A stretch of DNA of 64,000 nucleotides from Bog-756 sp035949055 (GCA_035949055.1 DASZIO010000037.1:49950-113949); one strand, 5' to 3'. Shown: positions 17,023 through 26,026, counted from the first letter of the stretch. The notes: a model not told the origin generated them from the sequence alone. A program made the numbers and translations.

Positions 17023-18194
17023 GAAGCCCGGTCCACCAGATCGGCTCGGCCCAGCGCGCGGGCCGCCCAGCGGGCATGTTCGGCGAGCATCGGGTCGTCG
17101 ACACCGAGCCAGTGCAACAACGTCGCCTCGGTGGACGGGTCTCGGCCGTCCCCGGTGTTGCCGAGCACCACGAGCGCATTGCGCCGCAGGTAACGAGGAT
17201 CACGGTGGGCGATGTACCAGCGTCCGTGGGCGGCCATCAGATCGTCGTCGGACGATGCCAGCAACGTGAGGACGTCGACGTGCGCCGTGCCGTCGGGCTC
17301 GGGCCGCTCCGGTTGATGCCCTCGGTCGGCGAGCCGGTTGACCGGGCATACCTGCTGGCATTCGTCGCACCCGTAGAGCCGGTCACCGAGTGCGCTGCGG
17401 AACTCCTCGGGGAACGATCCGGGTGCCTGCACCAGCCAGGCCAGGCAACGGCGGGCATCGACCACCCCCGGTTCTGACAGGGCGCCGGTCGGGCAGGCGG
17501 CCCGGCAGCGTGCACACGTCCCACACCCGCTTCCGTGCGGCTGCGGTTCGGCCGAGCTCGGCCGGAGCGGGGCGTCGGTGACCACCGAGCCGAGGACGAA
17601 CCACGAGCCCAGACCGTCGAGGAAGAAGAGGGTGTTCTTGCCGTACCAGCCGAGCCCGGCCCGGTGGGCCGCCGCCCGGTCGACCAACGCGTTGTCGTCG
17701 CACACCACCGCGGCGCGCCATCCGAGCGACTCGAGGTGCAGGGCCATGGGGGCCAGCGCGTCCCGCAGCCGCGCATAGTGGTCGTGTCGGGCGTAGCGGG
17801 CCACGCGGCCCTGCGGGTGCGGCACGCCGGAGCCGGGAGACGCCGGGGGCCGCCGGGTCGATGGCGCGTGAACGGAGTCGGGCCCGCCGTCGCCGTAGGA
17901 CAGCGCCCCGACCACGAGGGCCCGGGCCCCGGGGACGATACGGGCCGGATCGGTTGAGCGCTCGGGGTTGCGATAGGTGAATTGCATCCCCGCGGCCAAG
18001 CCCCGCGCCCGCCGCTCGACGAGCACTCGGCGGGTGTCGGTGAACACCTCGACCGCGGCCACACCGACCGCGGCCAGACCCGACCGCCGTCCCAGGTCGA
18101 CCAGATCCCCGGTGAGTGCCGCATCCGACTCCGCCTCGGACCGAACGGTGCCGGGGGTGGTCGATCGGGATCGGGACACGCCCCATGGTGGCAC
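17019..18194 (-). CDS. queG: Epoxyqueuosine reductase
   Basis: QueG carries out the last step of queuosine synthesis, reducing epoxyqueuosine to queuosine in tRNA, using cobalamin and two 4Fe-4S clusters. The N-terminal part has FTDTRRVLVERRARGLAAGM and ARYARHDHYARLRDAL. The ferredoxin-like region shows CGTCARCRAACPTGAL and CDECQQVCPVNR, the two Cys clusters. A HEAT-like C-terminus (RYLRRNALVVLGN, then AEHARWAARAL) is usual for bacterial QueG. The start is either the GTG at 18194 or the GTG at 18179. It is the first gene of a probable operon with pimB-like and SRPBCC genes. Confidence 0.9.
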   Translation of the reverse strand: MPPWGVSRSRSTTPGTVRSEAESDAALTGDLVDLGRRSGLAAVGVAAVEVFTDTRRVLVERRARGLAAGMQFTYRNPERSTDPARIVPGARALVVGALSYGDGGPDSVHAPSTRRPPASPGSGVPHPQGRVARYARHDHYARLRDALAPMALHLESLGWRAAVVCDDNALVDRAAAHRAGLGWYGKNTLFFLDGLGSWFVLGSVVTDAPLRPSSAEPQPHGSGCGTCARCRAACPTGALSEPGVVDARRCLAWLVQAPGSFPEEFRSALGDRLYGCDECQQVCPVNRLADRGHQPERPEPDGTAHVDVLTLLASSDDDLMAAHGRWYIAHRDPRYLRRNALVVLGNTGDGRDPSTEATLLHWLGVDDPMLAEHARWAARALGRADLVDRAS

Positions 18195-18260
18195 GGGCGG
18201 TTCGAGGGGAAGAGCGCCGAGGGAGGTCGTCCCGTCAGGGGGCCCGACCTCAGCGGCGGG

Positions 18261-18587
18261 TCAGCCCACCTGCCTCGCATGGCGCACTCCGGGCACGAGG
18301 CCCGCCTGCTCCAGCAGGCGCACCGCCCGGGCCTCCTCGGCATCGACGACGACGGCGTCACCCGGCTGCCGGCCGACGATGAAGGAGACGACACAGTCGT
18401 CACAGACCGGGGTGAAGCGATGGCGGCAGTCGGCGCAGTCGATGGTGAGGGAGTCGGCCGCCGGGGGCCGGACCGAACGGGTCGACGGCGTGGCGACCGG
18501 CACCGCCGGCGGGACGGGCGGTGGCAAGGGGGGGGATGGCGACACGGGTGGACCTCCTGGCGGTGGTGGGACGGCCGTCTGTTCCAT
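18261..18587 (-). CDS. Small Pro-rich protein with a CxxC-x7-CxxC zinc-ribbon-like motif
   Basis: The 108-residue product has a Pro/Ser-rich N-terminal 40 residues and then CADCRHRFTPVCDDCVV, two CxxC pairs seven residues apart, a likely small metal site. The tail has DAVVVDAEEARAVRLLEQAGLVPG, a short helical segment. The N-terminus has no signal peptide, so it is probably cytoplasmic. I know of no named family, though small CxxC proteins with a CDDCVV-type ending are common in high-GC Actinobacteria. It precedes queG on the same strand with a 66-base gap, so it may be part of that transcript. Confidence 0.6.
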   Translation of the reverse strand: MEQTAVPPPPGGPPVSPSPPLPPPVPPAVPVATPSTRSVRPPAADSLTIDCADCRHRFTPVCDDCVVSFIVGRQPGDAVVVDAEEARAVRLLEQAGLVPGVRHARQVG

Positions 18588-18710
18588 GCCCCCAGGATCA
18601 CCGACGGTTGTGACACCCTCCGGTCCCGCCCCCTTCGGCCTGGTCGTTCGGGGGGTGATGACAGACCGGGCGGCTCGGCCGGCCGAGCGCGGGGGCAGTG
18701 CCGTCGAGCC

Positions 18711-19628
18711 TCAGTACCCCGCGTCGGGATCGACCCGGCCCAGCAGCGGACGGCCGGAGCCGAACCGCTCGACATTCACCCGGATCCGCTCGGCCAAGGC
18801 GGGCAGCACCATCTCCACGGTGTCGGCGGTATGGGGGGTGATGATGCAGTTGGGCCGGTCCCAGAGCGGGTGGCCGTCCGGAAGTGGCTCGGGGTCCGTC
18901 ACGTCGAGCGCCGCCCCCGCGATAGAACCGTGGCCGAGGGCGTCGACGAGAGCATCGGTGTCGACGTGGGGGCCGCGGGCCACGTTCACCAGCCAGGCCC
19001 GCTCGTCCATGCGGGTCAGCTCGGGCGCCGAGATGATTCCCCGGGTCTCCGGAGTGAGGGCGAGGGCGAGCACCACCAGAAGGGAGCCGGGCAGGACGTC
19101 GTGGAGAGACGAGGTCGGGACGGTGGTCGCGGCACCGGCCACCGGTTCGGCCCGGCGTCGCACCACCGTGATCTCGGCCCGGAACGGGGTGAGCAGCCCG
19201 ATCAACGCGCCGGTGATGCCGCCGCCCCCGAGGATGGTCACCCGCTGGCCGTAGAGGCTGTCGCCGGCCGGTGACCCCCATGACCGGGCACCGATCCGCT
19301 CATGGAGGCGACGCAGGCCGGCCAGTCCGAGCATCAGCGCGTGCTCGGCCACGGGCTCGCCATAGGAGCCCTTGGCACTGGTCCACAGGCGATCGTGGTC
19401 CAGCAGGCCGTGCTCCACCATGCGTTCGATGCCAGCCATCGGCAACTGCACCCACCGGACCCCCGGAGCCGACGCCATGGCCTCGGCGAGGACCGCGGGA
19501 TGGTGACTGTCGAGCCAGACGAGGGCGTCCGGGTCCTCGGTGAGCCCGACCACCGAGCCTCCACCATCGGCGACCGCCCGGGCGGCGAACGAAGCGGGAT
19601 GGGGACCGATGGCCACTCTGGGGATCAT
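18711..19628 (-). CDS. D-isomer-specific 2-hydroxyacid dehydrogenase
   Basis: The 305-residue enzyme reduces 2-oxo acids or oxidises D-2-hydroxy acids with NAD(P). The dinucleotide site is VTILGGGGITGALIGLL, with an extra Gly compared with GxGxxG. The catalytic Arg lies in LVNVARGPHVDTDAL, Glu in LDVTDPEPLPDGHPLW, and His in CIITPHTADT. The frame continues far upstream, but that part is antisense to the acyl-CoA synthetase gene. The ATG at 19628 has TAGTGT 7 bases before it and no ribosome site. It is divergent from the acyl-CoA synthetase gene, and the substrate is unknown. Confidence 0.88.
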   Translation of the reverse strand: MIPRVAIGPHPASFAARAVADGGGSVVGLTEDPDALVWLDSHHPAVLAEAMASAPGVRWVQLPMAGIERMVEHGLLDHDRLWTSAKGSYGEPVAEHALMLGLAGLRRLHERIGARSWGSPAGDSLYGQRVTILGGGGITGALIGLLTPFRAEITVVRRRAEPVAGAATTVPTSSLHDVLPGSLLVVLALALTPETRGIISAPELTRMDERAWLVNVARGPHVDTDALVDALGHGSIAGAALDVTDPEPLPDGHPLWDRPNCIITPHTADTVEMVLPALAERIRVNVERFGSGRPLLGRVDPDAGY

Positions 19629-19635
19629 TCCGGGC

Positions 19636-19641
19636 ACACTA
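19636..19641 (-). promoter_or_regulatory. Leaderless-type -10 element for the hydroxyacid dehydrogenase
   Basis: TAGTGT on the minus strand, 7 bases before the ATG at 19628. Confidence 0.45.
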
Positions 19642-19718
19642 TCGACGCCGGTCCACCCACACCTCGGCCGTGATTTGCTCCAAAATGGGCCGGCACCTGG
19701 GATCCGGAGGGGGAGCTC

Positions 19719-21254
19719 ATGATCATCCAGTTCAACGTCCGTGACTTCCTCGACCGGGCCGAGGTGGCCTATCCGGACCGGGTCGGATTGATCGACGAGC
19801 CCGATCAGCCGGCGGCCCCGTGGGGGGACCTGACCTTCACCCAGATGGCCGCCAAGGCGCGCGCCCAGGCGGCTGGGCTCGACCGCCTCGGGGTGAGGCC
19901 GGGCGAACGGGTGGCGATCGTCTCCCATAACAGCTCGCGCTTGCTGACATCGTTCTACGGCGTGTGCGGGTGGGGTCGGATCCTCGTCCCGATCAACTTC
20001 CGCCTCGGAGCTGCCGAGGTGGCGTACATCGTGGAGCACGCAGGCGCGTCGGTGGTGTTGGTCGACCCCGAACTCGACGACGACCTCGCCTCCGTCGTGG
20101 CGCCCCACCGCTTCCTGCTGGGGGCCGACAGCGACGAGGTCCTCTTCCCTGCTGACGGCGCGCCGCGGCCATGGACCTCCGACGAGAACGCCACGGCCAC
20201 CATCAACTACACGTCGGGCACCACGGCCCGGCCGAAGGGGGTCCAGCTCACCCACCGCAACTGCTGGGTCAACGCCGCCGTGTTCGGATGGCACATCCAG
20301 GTCGCCGACCGCGACGCCTACCTCCACTCGCTTCCCATGTTCCACGCCAACGGCTGGGGCATGCCCTGGGCGACGACGGCCATGGGCTGCCCACAGGTCG
20401 CCCTGCGCAAGGTCGACGGGGCCGAGATCCTCCGACGGGTGGACCGGCACCAGGTGAGCCTCATGTGCGCGGCCCCGGCCGTGGTCAACGCGGTGCTCGG
20501 CGCCCTTCCCGACTGGGACGGACCGGTGCCCGGCCGGAACCGGACCCGGGTGGTGGTGGCGGGGGCACCGCCCCCCAGCCGCACCATCGAGCGCATCGAG
20601 TCAGAACTCGAATGGGAGTTCATCCAGATCTACGGATTGACCGAGACCTCGCCGCTGCTCACCGTCAACCGCTGCCGGTCCGACTGGGACGACCATCCCT
20701 CCGCCGAGAGGGCCCGCAAGATGATGCGGGCCGGGGCACCGGCGGTCGGTACCGAGCTCCGGGTGGACCAGACCGGTGAGGTGCTGGCCCGCAGCAACAC
20801 GGTGATGCAGGGCTACTGGCGGCAACCCGAGGAGACCGAGGCGGCACTGGCGGACGGGTGGTTCCACACCGGAGACGGGGGGGCCGTCGACGAGGAGGGC
20901 CATCTGAGCATCCTCGACCGGAAGAAGGACGTCATCATCTCCGGCGGGGAGAACGTCTCGTCCATCGAGGTCGAGGATGCCATCTTCTCGCTGGAGGGCG
21001 TGGCCGAGGTGGCCGTGATCGGCATCCCCGACGACACCTGGGGGGAGATGGTCGTGGCCCTGGTGGTCCCGAACGAGGGCAGCGGGCTGAGCGAACAGGA
21101 CGTGACCGACCACTGCCGGCGGACGCTGGCCGGTTACAAGTGCCCCAAGCAGGTCGAGTTCCGCGACCAGTTGCCGAGGACGGCGACCGGGAAGCTCCAG
21201 AAGTTCAGGCTGCGTGCCCCCTATTGGGAAGGACGTGAGCGCCAGGTGAACTGA
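19719..21254 (+). CDS. AMP-forming acyl-CoA synthetase (fatty-acid-CoA ligase-like)
   Basis: The 511-residue ANL enzyme activates a carboxylic acid as an acyl-AMP, then forms the CoA thioester. The AMP-binding loop YTSGTTARPKGVQLTH, the QIYGLTETSPLLTV block, GWFHTGDGGAVDEEG and the C-terminal domain with DRKKDVIISGGENV and the catalytic Lys in PRTATGKLQK are all present. GGAGGGGGAGCTC precedes the ATG at 19719, a strong ribosome site, so this gene is not leaderless. It is similar in length and motifs to medium/long-chain acyl-CoA ligases. It is divergent from the hydroxyacid dehydrogenase. Confidence 0.9.
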   Translation: MIIQFNVRDFLDRAEVAYPDRVGLIDEPDQPAAPWGDLTFTQMAAKARAQAAGLDRLGVRPGERVAIVSHNSSRLLTSFYGVCGWGRILVPINFRLGAAEVAYIVEHAGASVVLVDPELDDDLASVVAPHRFLLGADSDEVLFPADGAPRPWTSDENATATINYTSGTTARPKGVQLTHRNCWVNAAVFGWHIQVADRDAYLHSLPMFHANGWGMPWATTAMGCPQVALRKVDGAEILRRVDRHQVSLMCAAPAVVNAVLGALPDWDGPVPGRNRTRVVVAGAPPPSRTIERIESELEWEFIQIYGLTETSPLLTVNRCRSDWDDHPSAERARKMMRAGAPAVGTELRVDQTGEVLARSNTVMQGYWRQPEETEAALADGWFHTGDGGAVDEEGHLSILDRKKDVIISGGENVSSIEVEDAIFSLEGVAEVAVIGIPDDTWGEMVVALVVPNEGSGLSEQDVTDHCRRTLAGYKCPKQVEFRDQLPRTATGKLQKFRLRAPYWEGRERQVN

Positions 21255-21278
21255 GGCGGCGCCGGCGGTCCGCCCGGG

Positions 21279-21625
21279 TCGTCCTTCTGGCGGTCAACGT
21301 GAATCCCTTCCACTCCGCCGTGGCCGACGTGGCCTCGTTCACCGACGAGCACCGGCGGAACACCATTCCGTACTGGCACTTCCTGACTGGCCCGGTCGGC
21401 ACGTTCCAAGCCACATCGAGCAGCTACGGCGTCAGTGTCGACGCACCGAGCCCCGAGACCGATGTGGTCCACTCCTCTTTCGTCTACTTCATCGATCCGA
21501 ATGGGCGCTACCTCGGCTCACCGTAGGACGACCACCGGGCCAACGGCGACGCCTACCTCCCGGGCGGTCAGATCTCGGCCTGGGGACAGGGAATCGCCGC
21601 GGTGGCACGGAGTAGGGACGCCTAG
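21279..21625 (+). pseudogene. C-terminal remnant of an SCO1/SenC-family protein with an internal stop
   Basis: In one frame the + strand reads VVLLAVNVNPFHSAVADVA, then HFLTGPVGTFQAT, then VVHSSFVYFIDPNGRYLGSP, a TAG stop at 21524-21526, and then continues in the same frame DDHRANGDAYLPGGQISAW until a second stop at 21623. This is the thioredoxin-fold C-terminal half of SCO proteins, which deliver copper to cytochrome oxidase. The N-terminal half with the CxxxC copper motif is missing. Before 21279 there is no matching sequence, only the end of the acyl-CoA synthetase. The fragment ends overlapping the stop of the next gene on the other strand. It looks decayed, not functional. Confidence 0.7.
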
Positions 21626-22455
21626 CAGGGCAGGAAGTCGAGGAGCAGCCGGGTCAGCTCGTCGGGGGCGTCGAGTGGTATCCAGTGCCCGGGGCCCTCC
21701 AGGCGTTCGTAGCGCCACGGTCCGGACACGAACCCCGAAGACGCGGTCATCTGCTGCTCGGTGAGCGCGAAGTCCCCCGTGCTCCACACGCCCATGGTCG
21801 GGGCCGGCACCGGAGGAAAGTCGGGGGGCGGCTCGGCCCACGTCCTCGGGGGGATGTTGGCCCGGTACCAGTTGAGACCCGGAGTCAGCGACCCGTTGGC
21901 CTCGAGCTCGGCGATCACCGCGTCGGCGTCGGGATGGTTCGACCAGGCCCGGAAGTTGGCCCATCCGTCCGCCGACAGCCACTGCTCCGCCACCCCCTCG
22001 AACTGGAACAGGAACATGTACCAGGACTTCTGGAGCTGGGCGAACCCGGCATCACGAAACGCCATGGGATGGCCGACGGAGAGGGCCACGAGGTGGTCGA
22101 CCCGGTCGGGCAGCAGCGAGCCGAGGGTCCAGGCCAAGGCGGCCCCCCAGTCGTGACCGACCACGTGCGCCCGGCCGACGCCGAGCTCGTCGAGCACGGC
22201 GATGACGTCGGCCGCCACGAACAGGAGCGAGTAGTCCTCGATGCCCGGCGGCTGGCCGGAGGCGCCATACCCCCGCAGGTCCGGCACGATGACCTGCAAC
22301 CCGGCCGCGGCCAACGGCTCCACCTGACGGCGCCACAACCGGCCCGAGTCGGGAAAGCCGTGCAACAGGACGACCGGGCGGCCGGACCCGGTCACCTCGA
22401 AATGGACATCGACTCCGCCGCTGTCAATGCGCACGGGTGCACCCTCCAGGCCCAA
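21622..22455 (-). CDS. Alpha/beta hydrolase, epoxide-hydrolase-like
   Basis: The 277-residue protein has the alpha/beta hydrolase order: VVLLHGFPDSGRLW (oxyanion region), VIVPDLRGYGASGQP, VVGHDWGAALAWTLG with Asp102 in the nucleophile position, and a C-terminal EGPGHWIPLDAPDEL carrying the catalytic His. An Asp nucleophile in GHDWG is typical of epoxide hydrolases and haloalkane dehalogenases. RGYGASGQP favours the epoxide-hydrolase branch. The ATG at 22455 gives MGLEGAPVRIDSGG. Its stop overlaps the end of the SCO remnant on the opposite strand. It lies next to mmsA on the same strand, 42 bases apart. Confidence 0.82.
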   Translation of the reverse strand: MGLEGAPVRIDSGGVDVHFEVTGSGRPVVLLHGFPDSGRLWRRQVEPLAAAGLQVIVPDLRGYGASGQPPGIEDYSLLFVAADVIAVLDELGVGRAHVVGHDWGAALAWTLGSLLPDRVDHLVALSVGHPMAFRDAGFAQLQKSWYMFLFQFEGVAEQWLSADGWANFRAWSNHPDADAVIAELEANGSLTPGLNWYRANIPPRTWAEPPPDFPPVPAPTMGVWSTGDFALTEQQMTASSGFVSGPWRYERLEGPGHWIPLDAPDELTRLLLDFLPC

Positions 22456-22497
22456 GGGGATGACGCACCCGACCGACCGGTGATCCGGCGAGGGGTG

Positions 22498-23991
22498 TCA
22501 CCGTTCGTCTCCAGTCGGGAAGTTCAGCCCGACGGCAGCGGCGGAAGCCCCGCCGGCCGGTTCCGGCCATCGGGTGGTCACCGACTTGAGGCGGGTATTG
22601 AAGCGGATCCCCTCCGTCCCGTGGACGTGCGCGTCGCCGAACAGGGACTGCTTCCAACCCCCGAACGAGTAATAGGCCATGGGAACCGGGATGGCCACGT
22701 TGATGCCTACCATCCCCACCTGGACCTCGCGGCGGAATCGGCGCGCGGCATGCCCGTCCCGGGTGAAGATGGCCGTACCGTTGCCGAACGGGTTGGCGTT
22801 GACCATGGCGATGGCCTGGTCGAGGTCTTCAACCCGCAGTACGGACAGCACAGGACCGAAGATCTCGTCGCGGTAGACCTGCATCGAGGGCGCCACGCGG
22901 TCGACCAGACTGGGGCCGAGGAAGAACCCACGCCGGGATCCGGCGACCTCGACGAGGCGGCCGTCCACCACCAGATCGGCCCCTTCGGCTTCGGCGGAGG
23001 CCAGGTAGCCCGCCACCCGGTCGCGATGGGCCTCGGTGATCAGAGGTCCGACGTCGGAGGTGGGATCGATGCCCGGCCCCACGGTGAGCGCTGCGGCCCG
23101 CTCGCCCAAGGCGCCGACGAGTGGGTCACCGTCACCCACCGCCACCACGGCCGAGACGGCCATGCACCGCTCGCCGGCCGAACCGTATCCGGCTGCAGTG
23201 AGGGCGTCGGCGGTGGCACCCAGGTCCGCATCGGGCATCACCACGGCGTGGTTCTTGGCGCCACCGAGCGCCTGGGCGCGCTTACCCGCCGCGCTGGCCC
23301 GGTCGAATACCCGGCGGGCAACCGGCGTCGAGCCCACGAACGAGATTCCGTCGACACCGGGATGGTCGATGAGGGCATCGACGGCCACCGAGTCCCCGTG
23401 CACCACGGTGAAGACTCCCTCGGGCAGCCCGGCCTGGCGCCACAGGTCAGCGACCAGCTGCGACGGCGACGGGTCCCGCTCGGACGGCTTGAGGATGAAA
23501 CCGTTGCCGCACGCAATGGCCAGCGGGTACATCCACATGGGGACCATCACCGGGAAGTTGAACGGGGTGACGCCGACCACTACGCCGAGCGGTTGCCGCA
23601 TCGAGGAAGCGTCGACGCCGGTCGAGACGTCCTCGGAGAACTCGCCCTTCAGGAGGTGGGAGAGGCCACAGGCGAACTCCACCACCTCGATACCCCGGGC
23701 CACTTCCCCGCGGGCGTCGTCGAGTACCTTCCCGTGCTCGGCGGTGACCAGGCGGGCCAGGTCGTCCCGGTGACGCTCGACCAGCTGGCGAAAGGCAAAG
23801 AGGACCTGCGTCCGCGCCGACAGCGAGGTGTTCCTCCATTCCGCCGCGGCGGCGCGCGACCCGGCCACCGCGGTGTCGACGTCCCGCTCCGAGGCCAACA
23901 CCACCTCGGCGGTCTGTTCCCCGGTGGCCGGGTCGAACACCGGAGACGTCCGGGCCCCGGCCCCCTGCTCTGACTCCCCGATCCGCTTCAC
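22498..23991 (-). CDS. mmsA: CoA-acylating methylmalonate-semialdehyde dehydrogenase
   Basis: This 497-residue aldehyde dehydrogenase converts methylmalonate semialdehyde (valine or thymine breakdown) to propionyl-CoA, or malonate semialdehyde to acetyl-CoA. The sequence matches MMSDH: GVTPFNFPVMVPMWMYPLA near residue 140-158, KPSERDPSPSQLVADLWRQAG, and the catalytic Cys276 in GYGSAGERCMAVS. QVGMVGINVAIPVPMAYYSFGG near the C-terminus is also typical. The GTG at 23991 has AGGAG 8 bases upstream; the frame remains open beyond it into ald antisense sequence. It lies 77 bases downstream of ald on the same strand. Confidence 0.9.
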   Translation of the reverse strand: MKRIGESEQGAGARTSPVFDPATGEQTAEVVLASERDVDTAVAGSRAAAAEWRNTSLSARTQVLFAFRQLVERHRDDLARLVTAEHGKVLDDARGEVARGIEVVEFACGLSHLLKGEFSEDVSTGVDASSMRQPLGVVVGVTPFNFPVMVPMWMYPLAIACGNGFILKPSERDPSPSQLVADLWRQAGLPEGVFTVVHGDSVAVDALIDHPGVDGISFVGSTPVARRVFDRASAAGKRAQALGGAKNHAVVMPDADLGATADALTAAGYGSAGERCMAVSAVVAVGDGDPLVGALGERAAALTVGPGIDPTSDVGPLITEAHRDRVAGYLASAEAEGADLVVDGRLVEVAGSRRGFFLGPSLVDRVAPSMQVYRDEIFGPVLSVLRVEDLDQAIAMVNANPFGNGTAIFTRDGHAARRFRREVQVGMVGINVAIPVPMAYYSFGGWKQSLFGDAHVHGTEGIRFNTRLKSVTTRWPEPAGGASAAAVGLNFPTGDER

Positions 23992-24068
23992 AATCCGACT
24001 CCTCGTGGTGGCACTGGTCCGAGTCTGGCAAACCAAGCCCGGTCCTGTCGTGCCCCGGACCGCGCCGT

Positions 24069-25190
24069 TCAGCCGAGCAAGGGGGCGAGAGGGGTACTCG
24101 GCAGGCCGTGGGCCGCCGCCACCGGCTCGTACACCACTGAGCCCTCGACGACGTTCACCCCCTCGGCCAGAGCGGGGTCGGTCCGGGCCGCGCCTTTCCA
24201 GCCCTGGTCGGCGATCTCCTGAACATAGGGCAGCGTGGCGTTGGCCAGCGCGTGCGTTGACGAGTGGGGAACGGCACCGGGCATGTTGGACACGCAGTAG
24301 AAGAGGGAGCCGTGGACCGTGAATGTCGGATGGGAATGGGTGGTGGGTCGGGTCGACTCGAAGCAGCCGCCCTGATCCACCGAGATGTCCACCAGCACGG
24401 ACCCCGGTCGCATCCGGGCCACCAGGTCGTCGGTGACCAGCACCGGCGCTTTGGCCCCGACGACGAGGACGGCGCCGATCACGATGTCGGCGTCGACACA
24501 GGTCTCCTCGATGGCATGGGCACTCGAGGCCACCGTTTCGAGGGCGCCGCGGAAGTGATGGTCGACCTGGCGCAGCCGCTCGAGGTTGCGGTCGAGAACG
24601 TAGACGTCGGCGTGCAGTCCGACCGCCAGGGTGGCCGCCGCCATGCCAGCCACGCCGGCGCCCAGGATGACGACCTTGGCACAGCGCACGCCGGGTACCC
24701 CACACACCAGCACCCCTCGCCCGCCCTCGGGACGCATGAGGTGGTGCGCACCCATGAGGGGGGCCATCCGTCCGGCCACCTCACTCATCGGAGTGAGCAG
24801 TGGGAGCGACCCGTCCGCCAGCCTCACCGTCTCGTAGGCGATCGCGGTGTTGCCCGCGGTCATCAGGGCCTCGGTGCACGATCGGGACGCGGCCAGGTGG
24901 AGGTAGGTGAAGAGCACCTGACCCGTTCGCAGACCGAGCAGTCCGTATTCCTCGGGAACCGGCTCTTTGACCTTCAGCACCATGTCGGCCTGCCGCCACA
25001 CCTCCTCGGCGGAGCCCACGACCGACGCCCCGGTGGCGGTGAACTCGCGGTCGCTGATCGATGAGCCGAGCCCGGCCCCGTGCTGGACCAAGACAGTGTG
25101 GCCGGTGGCAGTGAGCTCCCGCACCCCGGCCGGAGTCAGGGCCACCCGGTACTCGCTGTCCATGACCTCCCCCGGCACTCCGACGATCAT
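24069..25190 (-). CDS. ald: Alanine dehydrogenase
   Basis: The enzyme interconverts L-alanine and pyruvate plus ammonia with NAD. The 373-residue sequence matches the AlaDH/PNT family: IVGVPGEVMDSEYRVALTP with Arg15, KVKEP with Lys75, TYLHLAAS with His98 (two residues shifted relative to the M. tuberculosis enzyme), the NAD loop VVILGAGVAGMAAATLA and VDISVDQGGCFESTRPTTH carrying the Asp. All key residues are present. The start at 25190 lies within an upstream fragment that resembles an aldehyde-dehydrogenase N-terminus. An Lrp/AsnC regulator lies divergently upstream, like the AldR-ald pair of mycobacteria. The true AldR link is untested. Confidence 0.93.
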   Translation of the reverse strand: MIVGVPGEVMDSEYRVALTPAGVRELTATGHTVLVQHGAGLGSSISDREFTATGASVVGSAEEVWRQADMVLKVKEPVPEEYGLLGLRTGQVLFTYLHLAASRSCTEALMTAGNTAIAYETVRLADGSLPLLTPMSEVAGRMAPLMGAHHLMRPEGGRGVLVCGVPGVRCAKVVILGAGVAGMAAATLAVGLHADVYVLDRNLERLRQVDHHFRGALETVASSAHAIEETCVDADIVIGAVLVVGAKAPVLVTDDLVARMRPGSVLVDISVDQGGCFESTRPTTHSHPTFTVHGSLFYCVSNMPGAVPHSSTHALANATLPYVQEIADQGWKGAARTDPALAEGVNVVEGSVVYEPVAAAHGLPSTPLAPLLG

Positions 25191-25372
25191 CCCGGCACCT
25201 CGCTTCCCGTCGTGGCCCTCCCGTCGAAGGGTGCCTCGAGGTACTCCTTCTCAGTGGACGGGTTGACCACCATGGGGCTCGACCCGTCGATCGTCCCCAC
25301 GTGCGCACCGCCGACGAGGTTCGACAGCCCGGCACGGCGGGTCTCGCTCCGATCCGACCTCCGATGGGCCAC
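25187..25372 (-). pseudogene. N-terminal remnant of an aldehyde dehydrogenase (aminobutyraldehyde-type)
   Basis: This 61-codon frame reads LVGGAHVG, IDGS and VVNPSTEKEYLEAP, a clear match in style to the first 40 residues of gamma-aminobutyraldehyde-type aldehyde dehydrogenases (xxVGGxxVDxxDGxxxxVVNPxTxExxxxAP). The frame then ends in the ald start codon region (4-base overlap), where the rest of a roughly 480-residue enzyme should be. I read it as a truncated gene. It lies divergent from the Lrp gene, where Streptomyces-type clusters carry the intact aldehyde dehydrogenase. A short real peptide is the alternative. Confidence 0.5.
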
Positions 25373-25540
25373 AGTTCCTCCCGAACAAGCTTTTCCTCGA
25401 CTTACACCTCATTTGACCACGATTTCGCTTGAATTACTGCAACGTTTCCGCTGTAACTGCTATAACGGTCGTGAGATGCACCCATCCAGGATCGGCCCGC
25501 CGGGAGGGACCCACGGTGCCCCGATCGTGGATCCGGACAG

Positions 25541-26026
25541 TTGAGCGCCACCATGCCCTCCTCCCCGCCCCTGTCCAACGGGCTCCTCGACGACGTCAAC
25601 AAGGCCATCATCGAGCAGTTGCAGGTCGACGGGCGGCGGACGTACGGGGCGATCGCCCAGGCGGTCGGCCTGTCGGAGGCTGCGGTGCGCCAGCGGGTGC
25701 AGAAGCTACGCGACGCCGGCGTGATGCAGATCGTGGCCGTGACCGACCCCCTGCAGGTGGGATTCGCCAGCCAGGCCATGGTCGGCATCCGCACCGATGG
25801 CGACGCCCGGGCCGTGGCCGACCAGCTCGCCGCGGTCGCGGACATCGACTACGTCGTCATGTGCGCCGGGTCCTTCGACATCCTGGTCGAGCTGGTGTGC
25901 GAGGACGACGACTCCATCCTCGACCTGCTCAACGGGGTCATCCGCCAGATACCAGGTGTGCGCGACACCGAGACGTTCAAGTACCTCAAGCTGACCAAGC
26001 AGACCTATACGTGGGGAACGAGATGA
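25541..26026 (+). CDS. Lrp/AsnC family transcriptional regulator
   Basis: The 161-residue regulator has an N-terminal winged HTH (about 18-62: LDDVNKAIIEQLQVDGRRTY, LSEAAVRQRVQKLRDAGV) and a C-terminal RAM/ACT-like ligand domain with VVMCAGSFDILVELVC. Members bind amino acids and control catabolic genes. The start is TTG 25541 or ATG 25553. The spacer upstream (25400-25475) is AT-rich for this DNA and has the repeats ACTGCAACG and ACTGCTATAACG, plausible operator half-sites. Its stop overlaps the aminotransferase ATG (ATGA), so the two form an operon. It may control both that gene and the divergent ald. Confidence 0.88.
   Translation: MSATMPSSPPLSNGLLDDVNKAIIEQLQVDGRRTYGAIAQAVGLSEAAVRQRVQKLRDAGVMQIVAVTDPLQVGFASQAMVGIRTDGDARAVADQLAAVADIDYVVMCAGSFDILVELVCEDDDSILDLLNGVIRQIPGVRDTETFKYLKLTKQTYTWGTR

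Noticed and set aside
17977..19274. Two overlapping frames of over 420 codons on the plus strand
   Set aside because: They mirror queG, the CxxC gene and the hydroxyacid dehydrogenase on the minus strand.
21685..23973. 762-codon open frame on the plus strand
   Set aside because: It is antisense to the epoxide-hydrolase-like gene and mmsA.
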